DNA of 64,000 bases. Source: Liolophura sinensis (lineage: Eukaryota; Mollusca; Polyplacophora; Chitonida; Chitonidae). Both the position numbers and the translations under genes were made by a program. The stretch's first letter is position 1, and each line of letters starts with the position of its first letter. Below are positions 10,274-23,239 of this stretch, one piece after another. Under the pieces are notes generated by a model. That model was not told the DNA's origin. It ran no database searches and was given only the letters and a program-made list of their open reading frames with translations. The stretch is from contig NC_088295.1 of NCBI RefSeq assembly GCF_032854445.1, positions 93,613,805-93,677,804 of the forward strand, given 5' to 3'.

Positions 10274-11588
10274 GTATTGTTTTCAGTGTTCATCAGTTAT
10301 CAACGTTATATAAGAGGCGCCGTCAAGCAAATGCTCTTTAGCATTGCGTGCTGTCGCTCCTTGCCTTCGTTGCGGAAATCACCATTTTAAATTAAATCCC
10401 GCCCAAATGCTCTTTAATTCCTTTTTCAAGCATTTATCCCTGATCATATTAGATTTACTATAAATACAATCACAGTGTTCAATGTACTGCGATGTATTAG
10501 TTAATTATAAGATAGTTTGTCTATTTAAATACCATTTAATTTTATTTTAACCATTTTTAATAATAACGTTATGGATCTGGTTATTTGAATTTGAAAAGGC
10601 GAATGGGATTATCCGTCTATTTTTAGTAACATGAGCCAAGTGAAAAACAATAAACAGCTTTATTATAGAAACAGACGAAAAAAGAATTGATTGCTTGGGC
10701 AAAATTGGCATTGTGCTAGTTTAGTAGCATGAGTTGGAAGGCAGGAATAAATAATTTAGCTATTTATGGCAACATAGTGAGTTGTTTTGGTTGCTGGCTA
10801 AAAACATCATAGTTGTGTGCTTGGTTGGGGGCGATGATCAAAGGGCCACGTTTGTTGTCGTGACAGCACGTGGGGTTTGTGACAGTCAGTGCCAGGTAGA
10901 TCTTCCACATCTTTTACCTAACGCGATAGCGAGTATACGGAATCCTGGATATGCCTGATCGTGGCAATGACAGTTTAAGACAGCATGTTTTCCACCAGAA
11001 GCGTGATTAGCTCCTTCACACATATATGTACTGAATAAACGTAGCCTACCGTGTTCCAGCAAATACAAACATTGTCATTGTTGCCACTCTGCAAAATGAA
11101 AATAGTTTGTCTTCTGTTTAGTCTAAAAACTTATTGTTTACCACTTGGTTCGTGTTCCTGAGAAAAACTTTTCCTTTCTTACCAGTGAATAAAAAAGTAT
11201 ATATTTTATCATGATGTTGCCAGAAATTGTTGAAATCAAAATAGTTAGTCTTTATCTTACTTTAAATAAACAAATAATTTTCTCTGTCACACAAATGTTT
11301 AAGGAAGAGATGGAAATGTCCCCCTAGGGGCTCCGTACTTTGTTGTTCTTCAGATAAACCTGATCACCGTAAAATGGCCGAAGAATTTCGAACGAGCGCT
11401 TATACTGAACGTGGAGTTATAGACCTAAAACTTTCTAGATGTGTGACTTTCAATCAGACAAACGTAGACATAAACCACAAGATTAATGAACATGTAGGCA
11501 TACGCTAATAGGGTATCTTAATGTCGACAACTTCGTGTGATGTTATCCTAACGTGATCCCGATCAACTGCTTCCCCCTGACACTGTAG
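10274..11588. other. Intron after Dx-b, no gene seen
   Basis: AT-rich intron. I see no repeat array, SINE or convincing exon. A possible acceptor (ttgttcttcag before 11354) opens a short frame beginning DKPDHRK, but it lacks Ig landmarks, so it is not annotated. Confidence 0.6.
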
Positions 11589-11752
11589 AGGGCTCCACAT
11601 CCAAACAGGCGGGTCTGGCTATTGATGGAGTGACCGTCGACTCCACGGGGGAGAATAACCAAGATGTGACGATAACGTGTACGGCGACGGGTAACCCGGT
11701 GCCTAGCCTGAGGCTGTGGCAATACAAGAACGGCAACTACCAGGTGGTACAG
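11589..11752 (+). CDS. Exon D3a: first half of Ig domain 3
   Basis: Acceptor ctgacactgtag (phase 1) and donor CAG|GTAAGA at 11753 (phase 0). It encodes GLAIDGVTVDSTG, then VTITCTATGNPVPSLRLW, with the B-strand Cys, the GNPVP turn and the C-strand Trp in the same spacing as D1a and D2a. Confidence 0.9.
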
Positions 11753-11811
11753 GTAAGACAGCAAGTCATCGGATAACAAGCCCTTCTCCAAGACACTAGT
11801 CGCTGAGCAAT

Positions 11812-11862
11812 ATCTATTTATTTTTTTCATTTGTGTTTTACGCCATACTCAAGAATATTTGA
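11812..11862 (-). mobile_element. SINE family A tail scrap
   Basis: About 50 bp: cgccatactcaagaatattt preceded by a T/A-rich stretch. It is the extreme 3' tail in reverse orientation. Confidence 0.6.
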
Positions 11863-11929
11863 CTTGCTAAGCAATAAGTGAATATCCTAGAAAAACACGG
11901 CAGAGATATATAACATCCATCGTCTCTGC

Positions 11930-12815
11930 CATCATGTCATTGATGGGGTGATGGATGGTTTTGCCGTCTTGGATTAGGTCATTGGTGCGGTAATGGATGG
12001 TATTGCTATCTTTAAATGTTTCATTAATACGGTAATGGACGGTATTGCCGTCTTGGATTAGGTGATTGATACTGTAATGGATGGTCTTTAATGACGTCAC
12101 TGATGCTGTAGTGGATGGTATTGCTGTTTTGATAAAGTCATTGATGCTGTAGTGGATGGTATTGCCGTCTTTGATGAGGTCATTGATGCTGTAGTGGATG
12201 GTATCGCCGTCCTTGATGAGGTCATTGATGCTGTAGTGGATGCTATCACCATCTTTGATTAGGTCATTGATGCTGTAGTGGATGGTATCGCCGTCTTTGA
12301 TGAGGTCATTGATGCTGTAGTGGATGGTATTGCCGTCCTTGATTAGATCATGGATACTGCAGTGGATGGTATCGCCGTCTTTGATGAGGTCATTGATGCT
12401 TTAGTGGATGGTATCGCCGTCTTTGATGAGGTCATTGATGCTGTAGTGGATGGTATTGCCGTCTTTGATGAGGTCATTGATGCTGTAGTGGATGGTATCG
12501 CCGTCTTTGATGAGGTCATTGATGCTTTAGTGGATGGTATCGCCGTCTTTGATGAGGTCATTGATGCTGTAGTGGATGGTATCGCCGTCTTTGATGAGGT
12601 CATTGATGCTGTAGTGGATGATATTGCCGTTCTTGATTAGGCCATTGATGCTGTAGTGGATGGTATTGCCGTCTTTGATTAGGTCATTGATGCTGTTGTT
12701 GATGGAATTGCCGTCTTTGATGAGGTACTGCCGTTGCGGTAGTGGATGGTATTGTCTTCTTTGATTAGGTCACTGATGCGGTAGTGGATGGTATTGACGT
12801 CTTTGATATCAGTCC
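11930..12815. repeat. 42-bp minisatellite, about 20 copies
   Basis: Unit gatgctgtagtggatggtat plus cgccgtctttgatgaggtca and tt. The 42-bp period equals 14 codons, so both strands stay open for up to 96 codons (DAVVDGIAVFDEVI repeated on the plus strand). The outer copies at 11930-12100 are a diverged subtype (ggtaatggacggtattgccg) that also occurs, inverted, at 24340-24525. Confidence 0.93.
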
Positions 12816-13268
12816 TTGACGAGTTTTCACTAAGACAAGCAAGAGTATACGTATACATGTACGAATGGAATGTGTGTAAAAAGGGAGGAGATTACATACA
12901 AAAGCGATATCACGCCAAAATATTCCACAAACTTATTTTATAGTCTTATAGTCATTCTTTTTTTCACATATTTACATATCAAAATTCAGAGAAGATAATC
13001 CCTGATTAAGCAACTTCGAAATATAAACTTTGATTTAAGGTTGGTTTTTAAATCAAACGGATTTTGTGAGTATATATGCTTAGATTTCATTCGGTTTAAT
13101 TTAATACTTTGAGTCAGTTATTAAACTTGAGTTCGTTGCAAAGAATCTAAGGATGTATAAGTAGATTTAATTGATTTTCTTGTAAAATCTATAATAATAT
13201 CATAACAGAATATTGGTATGTCATGTAACCACCTCAAAATTTGCCTATCTTCGTGATTGTCTTTTCAG

Positions 13269-13428
13269 CGGAGTCGCCGAGTGGTCCTAAATCTACAAAG
13301 GGGAGAGAAGAAGTCCGTGTTTAAGGTGACTATCAAAAAAGTGACCCAGGCAGACGCTGGTGTCTACATCTGCTCAGCCAGTAACTCCGAGGGCACAGTA
13401 CGCCAACAGTTTAACCTCACCATACAAG
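13269..13428 (+). CDS. Exon D3b: second half of Ig domain 3
   Basis: Acceptor gattgtcttttcag and donor CAAG|GTACGC at 13429. It is 160 nt, phase 0 to phase 1. It encodes VTIKKVTQADAGVYICSASN, then SEGTVRQQFNLTIQG, including the F-strand cysteine motif. D3a and D3b are separated by 1.5 kb that holds the 42-bp array. Confidence 0.93.
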
Positions 13429-13779
13429 GTACGCACCTGTCCTCGGCCATGTCCTCTCCTCGGCGGAAACATCCTCAGTCTTCTGCTTAAACAGTTTCTG
13501 CACCTATACACGTTCTCTTTCCAGGAATTCTTTGTTAACTAAAACTATTTCAAGTAAACGATAATTTTTAATCGAATGTAAGTTAAAAGAAACCTAAAAG
13601 TAAAACATACTGCTTGTCGGCAAAACAAAATTGAACGCCAGTCTTCATTACAAGTGACAACCATAAATCGTCTTCTTGTCGCAAAACCATGCCCCTTGGA
13701 TTTTCTAAAAAAATATAGAATCACTTCAATAAGTATTTGTTGTCTTTTTCCCATATTCTGTGTTGCAGATTATCATTTG

Positions 13780-16080
13780 TTCAGTAGATCATGCCATTCC
13801 GTTCTGTTCCACTGTCATTGTATCACGGCCTGTCACTTGCTGTTCTAGATGGGATCATGGCTTTACGTTCTGTTCCACTGTCATTTTGTCACGGGCTGTC
13901 ACTTACTGTTCTAGTTGTAATCACACATTCCGTTCTGGTGTCATTGTATCACGGGCTGTCACTTAGTGTTCTAGCTGCAATCACACATTCAGTTCTGTTC
14001 CTCTGTCATTGTGTCATGGGCTGTCACTTGCTGTTCTAGATGGGATCATGGCTTTACGTTCTGTTCCACTGTCATTGTGTCACGGGCTGTCACTTGCTGC
14101 TCTAGATGGGATCATGGCCTTACGTTCTGTTCCTCTGTCATTGTGTCACGGGCTGTCACTTGCTGTTCTTGATGGGGTCATGGCTTTACGTTTTGTTCCA
14201 CCCTCATTGTGTCACGGCCCGTCACTTGCTGTTCTTGACGGGATCATGGCTTTACGTTCTGTTCCATTCTCATTGTGTCACGGTCCGTTACTTGTTGTTC
14301 TTGATGGGGTCATGGCTTTACGTTTAGTTCCACTCTCATTATGTCACGGGCCGTCACTTGCTGTTCTTGATGGGATCATGCTTTACGTTCTGTTCCACTG
14401 TCATTGTGTCACGGGCTGTCACTTGCTGTTCTTGATGGGGTCATGGCTTTACGTTTTGTTCCACTCTCAATGTGTCACGGGCCGTCACGTGCTGTTCTTG
14501 ATGGGATCATGGCTTTACGTTTTGTTCCACCCTCATTGTGTCACGGTCCGTCACTTGTTGTTCTTGATGGGGTCATGGCTTTGCGTTTTGTTCCACTCTC
14601 ATTTTGTCACGGGCCGTCACTTGTTGTTCTTGATGGGACCATGGCTTTACGTTTTGTTCCATTCTCATTGTGTCACGGGCTGTTACATACTGTTCTATAT
14701 GGGATCATGGCTTTACGTTCTGTTCCACTCTTATTGTGTCACGGGCTGTCACTTGCTGTTAAAGATGGGATCATGGCTTTACGTTCTGCTCCACTGTCAT
14801 TGTGTCACGGGCTGTCACTTACTGTTCTAGATGGAATCATGGCTTTACGTTTTGTTCCACCCTCATTGTGTCACGGCCCGTCACTTGCTGTTCTTGACGG
14901 GATCATGGCTTTACGTTCAGTTCCATTCTCATTATGTCACGGTCCGTTACTTGTTGTTCTTGATGGAATCATGGCTTTACGTTTAGTTCCACCCTCATTA
15001 TGACACGGGCCGTCACTTGCCGTTCTTGATGGGATCATGCTTTACGTTCTGTTCCACTGTCATTGTGTCATGGGCCGTCACTTGCCGTTCTAGATGGGGT
15101 CATGGCTTTACGTTTTGTTCCACTCTCATTGTGTCACGGGCTGTCACGTGCTGTTCTTGATGGGATCATGGCTTTACGTTTTGTTCCACCCTCATTGTGT
15201 CACGGTCCGTCACTTGTTGTTCTTGATGGAATCACGGCTTTACGTTTTGTTCCACCCTCCTTATATCACGGGCCGTCACTTGCTGTTCTAGTTGGGATCA
15301 TGCTTTACGTTTTGTTCCACTCTCATTGTGTCACGGGCTGTCACTTGCCGTTCTAGATGGGGTCATGGCTTTGCGTTTTGTTCCACTCTCATTTTGTCAC
15401 GGGCCGTCACTTGTTGTTCTTGATGGGACCATGGCTTTACGTTTTGTTCCATTCTCATTGTGTCACGGGCTGTTACTTACTGTTCTAGATGGGATCATGG
15501 CTTTACGTTCTGTTCCACTCTTATTGTGTCACGGGCTGTCACTTGCTGTTCTAGATGGGATCATGGCTTTACGTTCTGCTCCACTGTCATTGTGTCGCGG
15601 GCTGTCACTTACTGTTCTAGATGGAATCATGGCTTTACGTTTTGTTCCACTGTCATTGTGTCACGGGCTGTCACTTGCTGTTCTTGATGGGATCATGGCA
15701 TTCCGTTCTGTTTTATTGTTACTGTGAATGAATGGCAATGGCAATATTTCGGCCATATCGTGGCAACATTGTTAAAGTGTCACGAGATGTCACTTTCTGT
15801 TCTAGTTGTGATTATGGCATTTTGTTCTGTTCCACTGTCATTGTGTCACGGACTGTCACTTGCTGTTCTAGTTGTGATCATGGCATTCCTTTATGCTCCA
15901 CTGGTAATGTGTCATGGGCTGTCACTTACTGTTATAGTTGTGATCATGGCATTTTGTTTTTCCCTCTGTCAATGTGTCACGGATTGTCGCAATGTGTCAA
16001 GGGCTATCACTCACTTTTCTAGTTGTGACCGTGGCATTTTGTTCTGTTCCACTGCCATTGTGTCACGAGGTGTCACTATA
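13780..16080. repeat. 66-bp minisatellite, about 34 copies
   Basis: The unit contains gtcacgggctgtcacttgct, gttctagatgggatcatggc and tttacgttctgttccactgt. The 66-bp period equals 22 codons, so plus-strand frames stay open for up to 273 codons (CHGLSLAVLDGIMALRSVPL). Two main variants alternate (gggctgtc/ggccgtc and ttctaga/ttcttga) in a higher-order pattern. Outer copies decay on both sides. Confidence 0.95.
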
Positions 16081-16831
16081 GACATATTGGAGAAACGACA
16101 CACAGTGCTTCTGAGCTATTTAAGGGTTTAACAAATTTGTATTAGTGTGTAAGTGCGCATTCTCGGGATTTGACTCGGTAGTAAGAAGTTTCAGCTGCAT
16201 CGGGCTACGCAACCAACACCAAGACGAAGGTGTTCTCTTTCACTCCCTGTGCAGAGGTAATGCGTTTTAGACAAACGACAAACTTTGGCGACAAACTTTG
16301 GTAATTGCTGTTGACCTATATATTTCACAGCTGCGTACGTGTGACGTCGTGTCTTTTTTTTGATTGATGTCGAAATGTAAAATTGCACTGTACATGTATT
16401 ATGACGTCATACCCATGAGCTCAGACTGGAACGTCTTGAAACAAATGTCTCTTTTCCCACGTCCTAGCGTCTGAGTGTAAAATATCAAACATATGAAAAC
16501 ATAGGCGATATGTATTAAGTGTGAGGAGTAACACTTTCATCGCTGATATGAAACAAATCTAACAGGTAAACAAACTCAAATACTTTTATTTGTAGAAAAG
16601 CCATGAACCGATATCATCCGGGCAGGTAAACGCACCGACCGGTGTCTTGCGTGACACAGTCGATTTTGTTTGAAAGGTCGTCTCTATTTAATATGTATAT
16701 TTGCACACGGCCCGTAGATAGCAGCAGGGTAGAATCTACAATACAGCATAGGCATGCTGGAGAAACCTTGTACAATGTCAGTCCGCTTTGAAAAATACCA
16801 GTTTCATCAAATATGAACTTCCCTCTTGTAG

Positions 16832-17007
16832 AACATGCTGTTGCCGGCAAGGGTTTACCTAAGATGGAGGATGTAACTGTCGTGAGGACTGGACCTAGCA
16901 ATGAAAACGCTGTGATCACGTGTTCTGCTACAGGAAGTCCGCCACCAGATGTCAAATTATACAAACAGATATCTAGCGAAAAGGACAAAGAATATCAAGA
17001 GCTTGAG
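16832..17007 (+). CDS. Exon D4a: first half of Ig domain 4
   Basis: Acceptor ccctcttgtag (phase 1). It contains LPKMEDVTVVRTG, AVITCSATGSPPPDVKLY. The usual C-strand Trp is replaced by Tyr, while the Cys and G-x-P-x-P turn remain. The donor is GAG|GTTTGT at 17008, a weaker match to consensus than in neighbouring exons. Confidence 0.88.
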
Positions 17008-17689
17008 GTTTGTTACCGTAATCAATTCATCTACTCATTGATGTCACCGGAATTGAAGGTGGAGAAAATATAAAAGTTACGTTATCGCCTGGTGAAGTTT
17101 CAGATGGAAGACTTTGAAAAGTTAGTTGTAATTATCGTCTTTTTTTTCTCTTTAAGCGGAAAAGCCGTTTAAGAAAAATCTTTGCGTGTTGCGTGTTTGG
17201 GACCATTTCTTGATATATATTTCCTTTGCGTAATAATATTCTAAGTGAAGAAGAAACTCATGTTTAGAAAATATATTTGTGCTAGAATTTTGTCTTTTTA
17301 GTTAACAGATGTGTACAACCTGAGTTTTAATTATATTTATGTTTTATAAATGTTATCATAAATCAGATTAAATGCATGTGCTTAAACGTCAACATCATAT
17401 TTACGTTCAAGTACATTTAGTACACATGCACCATATCATTCTTGGAACATTTTTATGCAAACATGATAAATACCAAGAGGTGGATCCCAAATAGACAAAT
17501 AGACACCTTACACACATAAATATCCTTTAACCTTAAAAGAAAAAATTGAAAAGATGATAATAAAAACCACATTTGTAAATACTTTCTCACATTTTTATTT
17601 TATGTTAGCATTGTTGTTATATTTTCTTCTCCTTTAATCAGTTTACACTGGACATGAACTGTCACTATGCCAGTGACCACTTGACATAA
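17008..17689. other. Unremarkable part of the D4 intron
   Basis: AT-rich intron sequence before the 52-bp array. No gene or element recognised. Confidence 0.6.
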
Positions 17690-18800
17690 GACATGTTTTC
17701 CCCGCTCTGTCACTGATGTGACCTTTAATCCATTGACATTGGACATGTTTTTCTCTCCTCAGTCAGGGATGTGGCCATTTATCCATGGACATCAGACATG
17801 TTTTCCTTCCTCAGTCACTGATGTGGCCATTGATCCATGGACATCGGACACGTTTCCCCTCCCCTTTCATTGATGTGGCCATTGATCCAGGGACATTGGA
17901 CATGTTTTCCCTCGTCAGTCACTGATGTGACCATTAATCCTTTGACATTGGACATGTTTCCCCTCCTCAGCCACTGATGTGACCATTGATCCATGGACAT
18001 CGGACACGTTTCCCCTCCTCAGTCACTGATGTGACCATTGATCCATGGACATCGGACATGTTTTCCCTCCCCATTCACTGATGTGGCCATTAATCCAATG
18101 ATATTGGACATCTTTTCCCTCCTGAGTCACGGATTTGACCTTTGATCCATGGACATCAGACATGTTTTCCCTCCTCAGTCACTGATGTGACCATTGATCT
18201 GTTGACATTGGGCATGTATGTGGTCATTAATTCATTGACATCAGACTTGTTTTCCGTCCTCATTCACTGATGTGACCATTATCCATTGACATTGGACTTG
18301 TTTTCCCTTCTCAGACACTGATGTGACTATTGATCCATGGACATTGGACATGTTTTCCCTCCCCATTCACTGATGTGACCATTGATCCAGGGACATTGGA
18401 CAAGTTTTCCCTTGTAAGTCACTGATGTGACCATTAATCCATTGACATTGGACATGTTTCCCTCCTCAGTCACTGATGTGACCATGAATCCATGGTCATT
18501 GGACATGTTTTCCCTCCCCATTCACGGATGTGACCATTGATCCAGGGACATTGGACAAGTTGTCCCTTGTTAGTCACTGATGTGACCATTAATCCATTGA
18601 CATTGGACATGTTTCCCTCCTCAGTCACTGATGTGACCATTGATCCAGGGACATTGGACAAGTTGTCCTTTGTTAGTCACTGATGTGACCATTAATCCAT
18701 TGACATTGGACATGTTTCCCTCCTCAGTCACTGATGTGACCATTAATCCATGAACATTGGACCTGTTTTCCCTGCTCTGTCACCAATGTGATCTTGATTC
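17690..18800. repeat. About 52-bp minisatellite, roughly 21 copies
   Basis: Unit gtcactgatgtgaccattga, tccatggacatcggacatgt, tttccctcctca. It has variable small indels and sub-families that differ at the gacatcgg/gacattgg position. It lies in the D4 intron. Confidence 0.92.
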
Positions 18801-19007
18801 AATTGACAGTTCGCGTGTTCCCTTTTCCGTATAAATAATAAACCAGTTGCTCGGTATTTTTATTTTATAGTCAAGTCTCTTTAGGTTAAATCACATTGTG
18901 AAAATAAAGTATGATACTTTGTAGAATGCGTTTGACTGAGATACCTGTGGGTTTTACAGATGCTGTCTCACGCTCTGACTTGTAATGTACCCTTGTTTGA
19001 TTTGTAG

Positions 19008-19167
19008 ACGGGGGGTCGTTTGATACTGAACGAGTCACCGGGAGCCAGCGGTACAATATTGACTCTACTTGTGATGAACGTACTTCCAGAGGACTCCGGG
19101 GTTTACATGTGTGAAGCCAGCAACACAGGTGGCACAGTGCGCCAGAGCTTCCGCTGGGGCATTGAAG
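19008..19167 (+). CDS. Exon D4b: second half of Ig domain 4
   Basis: Acceptor gtttgatttgtag, then TGGRLILNESPGASGTILTL. The F-strand motif is PEDSGVYMCEASN and the end is RQSFRWGIEG. Donor GAAG|GTGGGA is at 19168. It is 160 nt, phase 0 to phase 1, fully open through the exon. Confidence 0.92.
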
Positions 19168-20443
19168 GTGGGAACCAGCAAACTGCGCATGGCAGTTGAT
19201 CTCTCACTCTCTCCTGCTGTGCTCCTCATTCACAGGGCTGTGCCAGAAAAAAGACAGAAAGGAATTGGAACTGTTCTCTTGAATACCAAAGATACTCACG
19301 GACTAAACACTTATAGACGATGATCAGAAATACAGAACATTTTAAAATAGGCTACGCGGTGTGTTTGTTATTTTGGCAGTACATGGCTGGGATGACAAAT
19401 TACTGCATTCCACTGACAATAAGTTGGGGTTAAGACAGGGCTGTTCCAGTATCAGAATAATATTAAGCCGTCGTTTCAATCTAAGATTAAACCTGCAATC
19501 TAAGATTGTCTAAATTAAACATTCCCCTCCCCCCTCCTCTTTTTTTCTGGAACAGTCCTTCTCTTTAACATTGTCTTTTGTCTGCTGTAAAAGATTTCCG
19601 GTGAATATTCAACTTTTGGTGTAACAAAGAACGCATTATATGTGTAGGCATTTCTAAAATATACTTTTCTATTTGGGTAGATGTCTAGAGCCAAGTTGTA
19701 CCGTTTTGTTTTCATTTTGTTGTTCCAAACAGAGATACATGCATGCAATGCTTGGTTGAAAAGTCTTTTTGTTTCTCCCAATGTATTTTACCAATGTAAT
19801 TTATGTTATGGTGGCGATGTCATCAGTTACCTACCATTGATTTGCGCCTGTGATTTGCCTCTTCTCTATAGTATGGTCAGCAAAACATAGATGTAATTTC
19901 ACTTCGTAAAGACCACTTTCATTGAGGATTTTAGTGTTGATCTGAAAAGACTTAATTTCACAAGACACTGAGCAGTCCATTTTTATAAACATTCTTAAAG
20001 TATTCCGCTTTTGTGCAGGGTTAACATTTATACGCGACTGGAGAAAATGTCGTTTTACTGCTGTACTGTCGCAGATGATTCTTCCACCAATAAGAATAAA
20101 GCATCAATCAGAAAAAGATTTCAACATGTCATTTACATATTGAGCCTCCAGTACAAAGCCACAGGAAAACTATACTGTTTCTTTCTCAAGACAAAGCTAT
20201 CACCCTTGTCCACAACCACGAACGACACTAGACTTACTCTGTGAATATGAACTTGAAACGAACTTGTCCGTAATCATTCCACCTATCTTTCTTATTAAAA
20301 GTTACAGCAGTTGCTGAACTTGAAGAATTTTGTTTTGTTCGTTTTCTGACATGAGATGTCCGCGGGCTAGTTACTGTTTTCACCTCAAGGCACCATACTC
20401 AGACGTGTAAATCACATGCATTTACCATTGATTTGCTTTGTAG
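19168..20443. other. Intron between D4 and D5
   Basis: 1.3 kb of intron with no repeat or mobile element that I recognise. Short ORFs on both strands have no domain signature. Confidence 0.6.
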
Positions 20444-20619
20444 CTGCACAGTCAGACAGTCCTGATCTTCCGCAAATAACCTCCCTCACCTCTGAACCCG
20501 CTGACCCAGATACAGGTCACGTGGTTCTCAGATGCGTGGTGAGCAGCGTGTCAACCCCGGAGATGAAGTGGTGGAAACTTGCCTCTAGTCAACTGGCGGC
20601 AGAATATGAAATCATATTT
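20444..20619 (+). CDS. Exon D5a: first half of Ig domain 5
   Basis: Acceptor tttgctttgtag (phase 1) and donor TTT|GTAAGT at 20620 (phase 0). It contains LPQITSLTSEPADP, then VVLRCVVSSVSTPEMKWWK: Cys and a double Trp. The WWK ending marks a sub-type also seen in D6, D9 and D12. The long intron that follows (7.9 kb) separates it from its second half. Confidence 0.9.
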
Positions 20620-20784
20620 GTAAGTTATCCGTACTACTGAATAGTAGGCCTACGTAGAGCGTGGGAAAAATGGGTCATACATCAGCAGATCAACCGGCTT
20701 TACACCTGAATCATAGGTTTTGGTGTAAAGCAAACTATTACTGGTTAATTAAATGTTTTATAAAAGTACAGATTAGAGTAGCTG

Positions 20785-21292
20785 ACTGCCATCACTTAAA
20801 TCTAAATGGCAGCAAATAACAGGCAACATGACACCTTTTTCTGGGCAGTATGACAGCAGATAACTGGCAACACCACACATTATTCTGGGCAGTATGACAG
20901 CAGATAATTGGCAACACGACGCCTTATCCTGAACAGTATGACAGCAGATAACAGACAACACGACACCTTATCCTGTGCAGTATAACAACAGATAACTGGC
21001 AACGGAACACCTTGTTTTTGGACAGTATGACAGCTGATAACTGGCAACACGATGCCTTATCCAGTGCAGTATAACCAACAGATAACTGGCAACGGGACAC
21101 CTTGTTTTTGGACAGTATGACAGGAGATAACTGGCAACATGACACCTTATTCTCTGCAGAATGACAGCAGATAACTGACAACACGACACCTTATTCTGGG
21201 CTGTATGATAGCAGATAACTGGCAACACGACACCGTATTCTGAGCAGTATGATAGCAGATAACTGGCTTCACGACACCTTATTATAGACATA
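20785..21292. repeat. About 44-bp minisatellite, roughly 11 copies
   Basis: Unit agcagataactggcaacacg, acaccttattctgggcagta, tgac. The copy-to-copy period is close to 44 bp. Antisense ORFs rich in CCQLSAVIL are repeat readings. Confidence 0.9.
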
Positions 21293-22930
21293 ATCTGAAT
21301 GCCTTGTATATTTATCCGGTGTTCAAGATCTTAGAGGTTTAACCCAGGATCACTTCTCTTCACTCTCCGTTAATCAGCCTAGATTCTGTACATTTTGGCC
21401 GTTTGTCTTGTAGCGATTTGTAACCGCATCGTTCCTACAAAAACCTAGGGCTCTCACTGGGGTAAAAGGTGGGGTTCATTGCGCCAGATTGACACACGGG
21501 TTCGATGTAAACTATCCTACCTGCTTTATTAAACAAGCATTGTAATATGACTTGAGAATTGTTAAGTGCCACGTGAAACCCCAGGCGTGCACTATGTGTC
21601 TGTTAAACAAAGCATGGGATGTTTTGTAAAACTAAGCCGCAGCCATAAATGTTCAAACTGTGTAATTACGTAAGCAGTTTATCAGTATCACTGATCAATG
21701 CAATAAAGGAATGGCGTCTTCATTGAGCGTTAATGGACCATAAATGTAATGTGACGATTGGAAAATAAGTTGTCTGACACGACATATACCATACACATTT
21801 CAGTCGTCAATATTGTGTGAATGCATTTACGAAGTCGACGAGTCTTACCACCGCTCAAACGTCAAACATCACCTTGGTTCGATACACTCCACTCCTCCAG
21901 CTCTAGGTAAAGTTACCAAAAACTGGTCAGTGCATGGCTGGTGGCGTACACGCGCCCACCTATCACGCATGACATGTTCGGTGGGTGAAAAGGTGTGGAC
22001 AGTGCTGATCCTGGTTAGGGTGTAAGGTTTTGCATTTACCGGTACCCGTAGGCAGTAATGATGTGGGCCCTCTGTGCTCTGGTATTGTTATCTTGAAACA
22101 CAAGCCATGCGCACCACATGTGTTTACAGTAGTACTGGCCACAGGATCGACCTGTTCCCAGGGACTATATAAAGGTGTTCTGCCGGCCGGATCTATCTTG
22201 CTCTACACTACAACTGGCCCACCCCAAAACTACCACGCCTTGAACGTTCATTGTGTCGTCGTCACACTGTGTTGCCCCTGTCACGGGAATGTACCAGCAA
22301 TGCCGCTTTTTACACCAACGACGTTTGGCAATATAATAGACGTCAGACGTGGACCTTGGGTATCATGCGTGTGAATTCTCTGTGTAGCCGATTACGACTC
22401 GTCTGACCACTTACCCTCAGAACAATATCTCTTTGAATCTGATCTCCAGTTTGTACACGGTTTCTTAACGCCACTATTTTGGTGAAAACATCCTGAGAGC
22501 AGTTGTCGCCCTTGGTTGACCTCAGCGACGTCTGGCATGGACGAAACCCGGCATTATAATGCTCGCATTTAGCTCATAACTGATGTGACACATTTAGAAT
22601 CCATGCCATTATAGTATGTCCTGTGCCAGTCTGCAACATGCCAGTAGAGGCAGTATATCTTTGAACTGAAAAGACAGACTCATTGCTGGCATGTTTAAAT
22701 GCGAATTTCGTCAAACACCCAAACAGAATCATGAGCCAAATCCTGCAGTGCCACTGATGAATTTTACGTAATACACAAGCAGTGTAACTCCGAAAAAAGA
22801 CTTCATTGTGACTCAGTATTTCAGCATTTTATTTAGCCATCATCAGGATAGTGTTCAAAATAGAAAAGGCAATGATTTATATAAAGTGATATAGGTTGTT
22901 ATAATAATTAAACAAACAAAGCTCCTAACC
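21293..22930. other. D5 intron, unclassified sequence
   Basis: 1.6 kb without a tandem array or recognisable element. Two short plus-strand ORFs at 21813-22374 have no domain I can identify, and their start is not preceded by a promoter I can recognise. Confidence 0.55.
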
Positions 22931-22998
22931 AGTGATTATAAACATTATAAAACATGTGATAAGAGAAAAAGTCCGAGGGAGAGGAGGAGGAAGAGGAA

Positions 22999-23016
22999 GG
23001 GGGGGGGGGGGGGGGG
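22999..23016. repeat. Run of 18 G preceded by GGA/GGAA repeats
   Basis: Purine-only tract from about 22977, ending in an uninterrupted poly-G. It could form G-quadruplex and is a likely site of length error in sequencing. Confidence 0.9.
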
Positions 23017-23239
23017 ACAGGGGAATAGACAGGGTATCATTGACCATATTTACATGCATACACAAACCTCACAGCAGGGTCGTTCAAAAGATCAGGGTAA
23101 TTATTATCGGAAAAGGACTAATTTTTTTTAGGCTTTTAAACCGTGATTTAAAACAGGCCTGTACCTCACAAAGCATCTTTAAATAGGATGTCTGACCAGT
23201 GATAAGACTGGTCTGTAATCTTTGTATTACTTAAAATAA

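Noticed and set aside
11354..11464. Possible exon after ttgttcttcag (DKPDHRK...)
   Set aside because: An acceptor is present and the first residues recall D1a, but there is no Ig Cys-Trp layout and no convincing phase 1 donor, so it was not called.
14009..14830. 273-codon plus-strand ORF with 22-residue repeats
   Set aside because: It is the 66-bp minisatellite. Frame openness follows from the period, and neighbouring frames give equally long ORFs.
21813..22374. Two adjacent plus-strand ORFs of 70 and 114 codons
   Set aside because: No domain, no splice support, and length within chance expectation for intron sequence.
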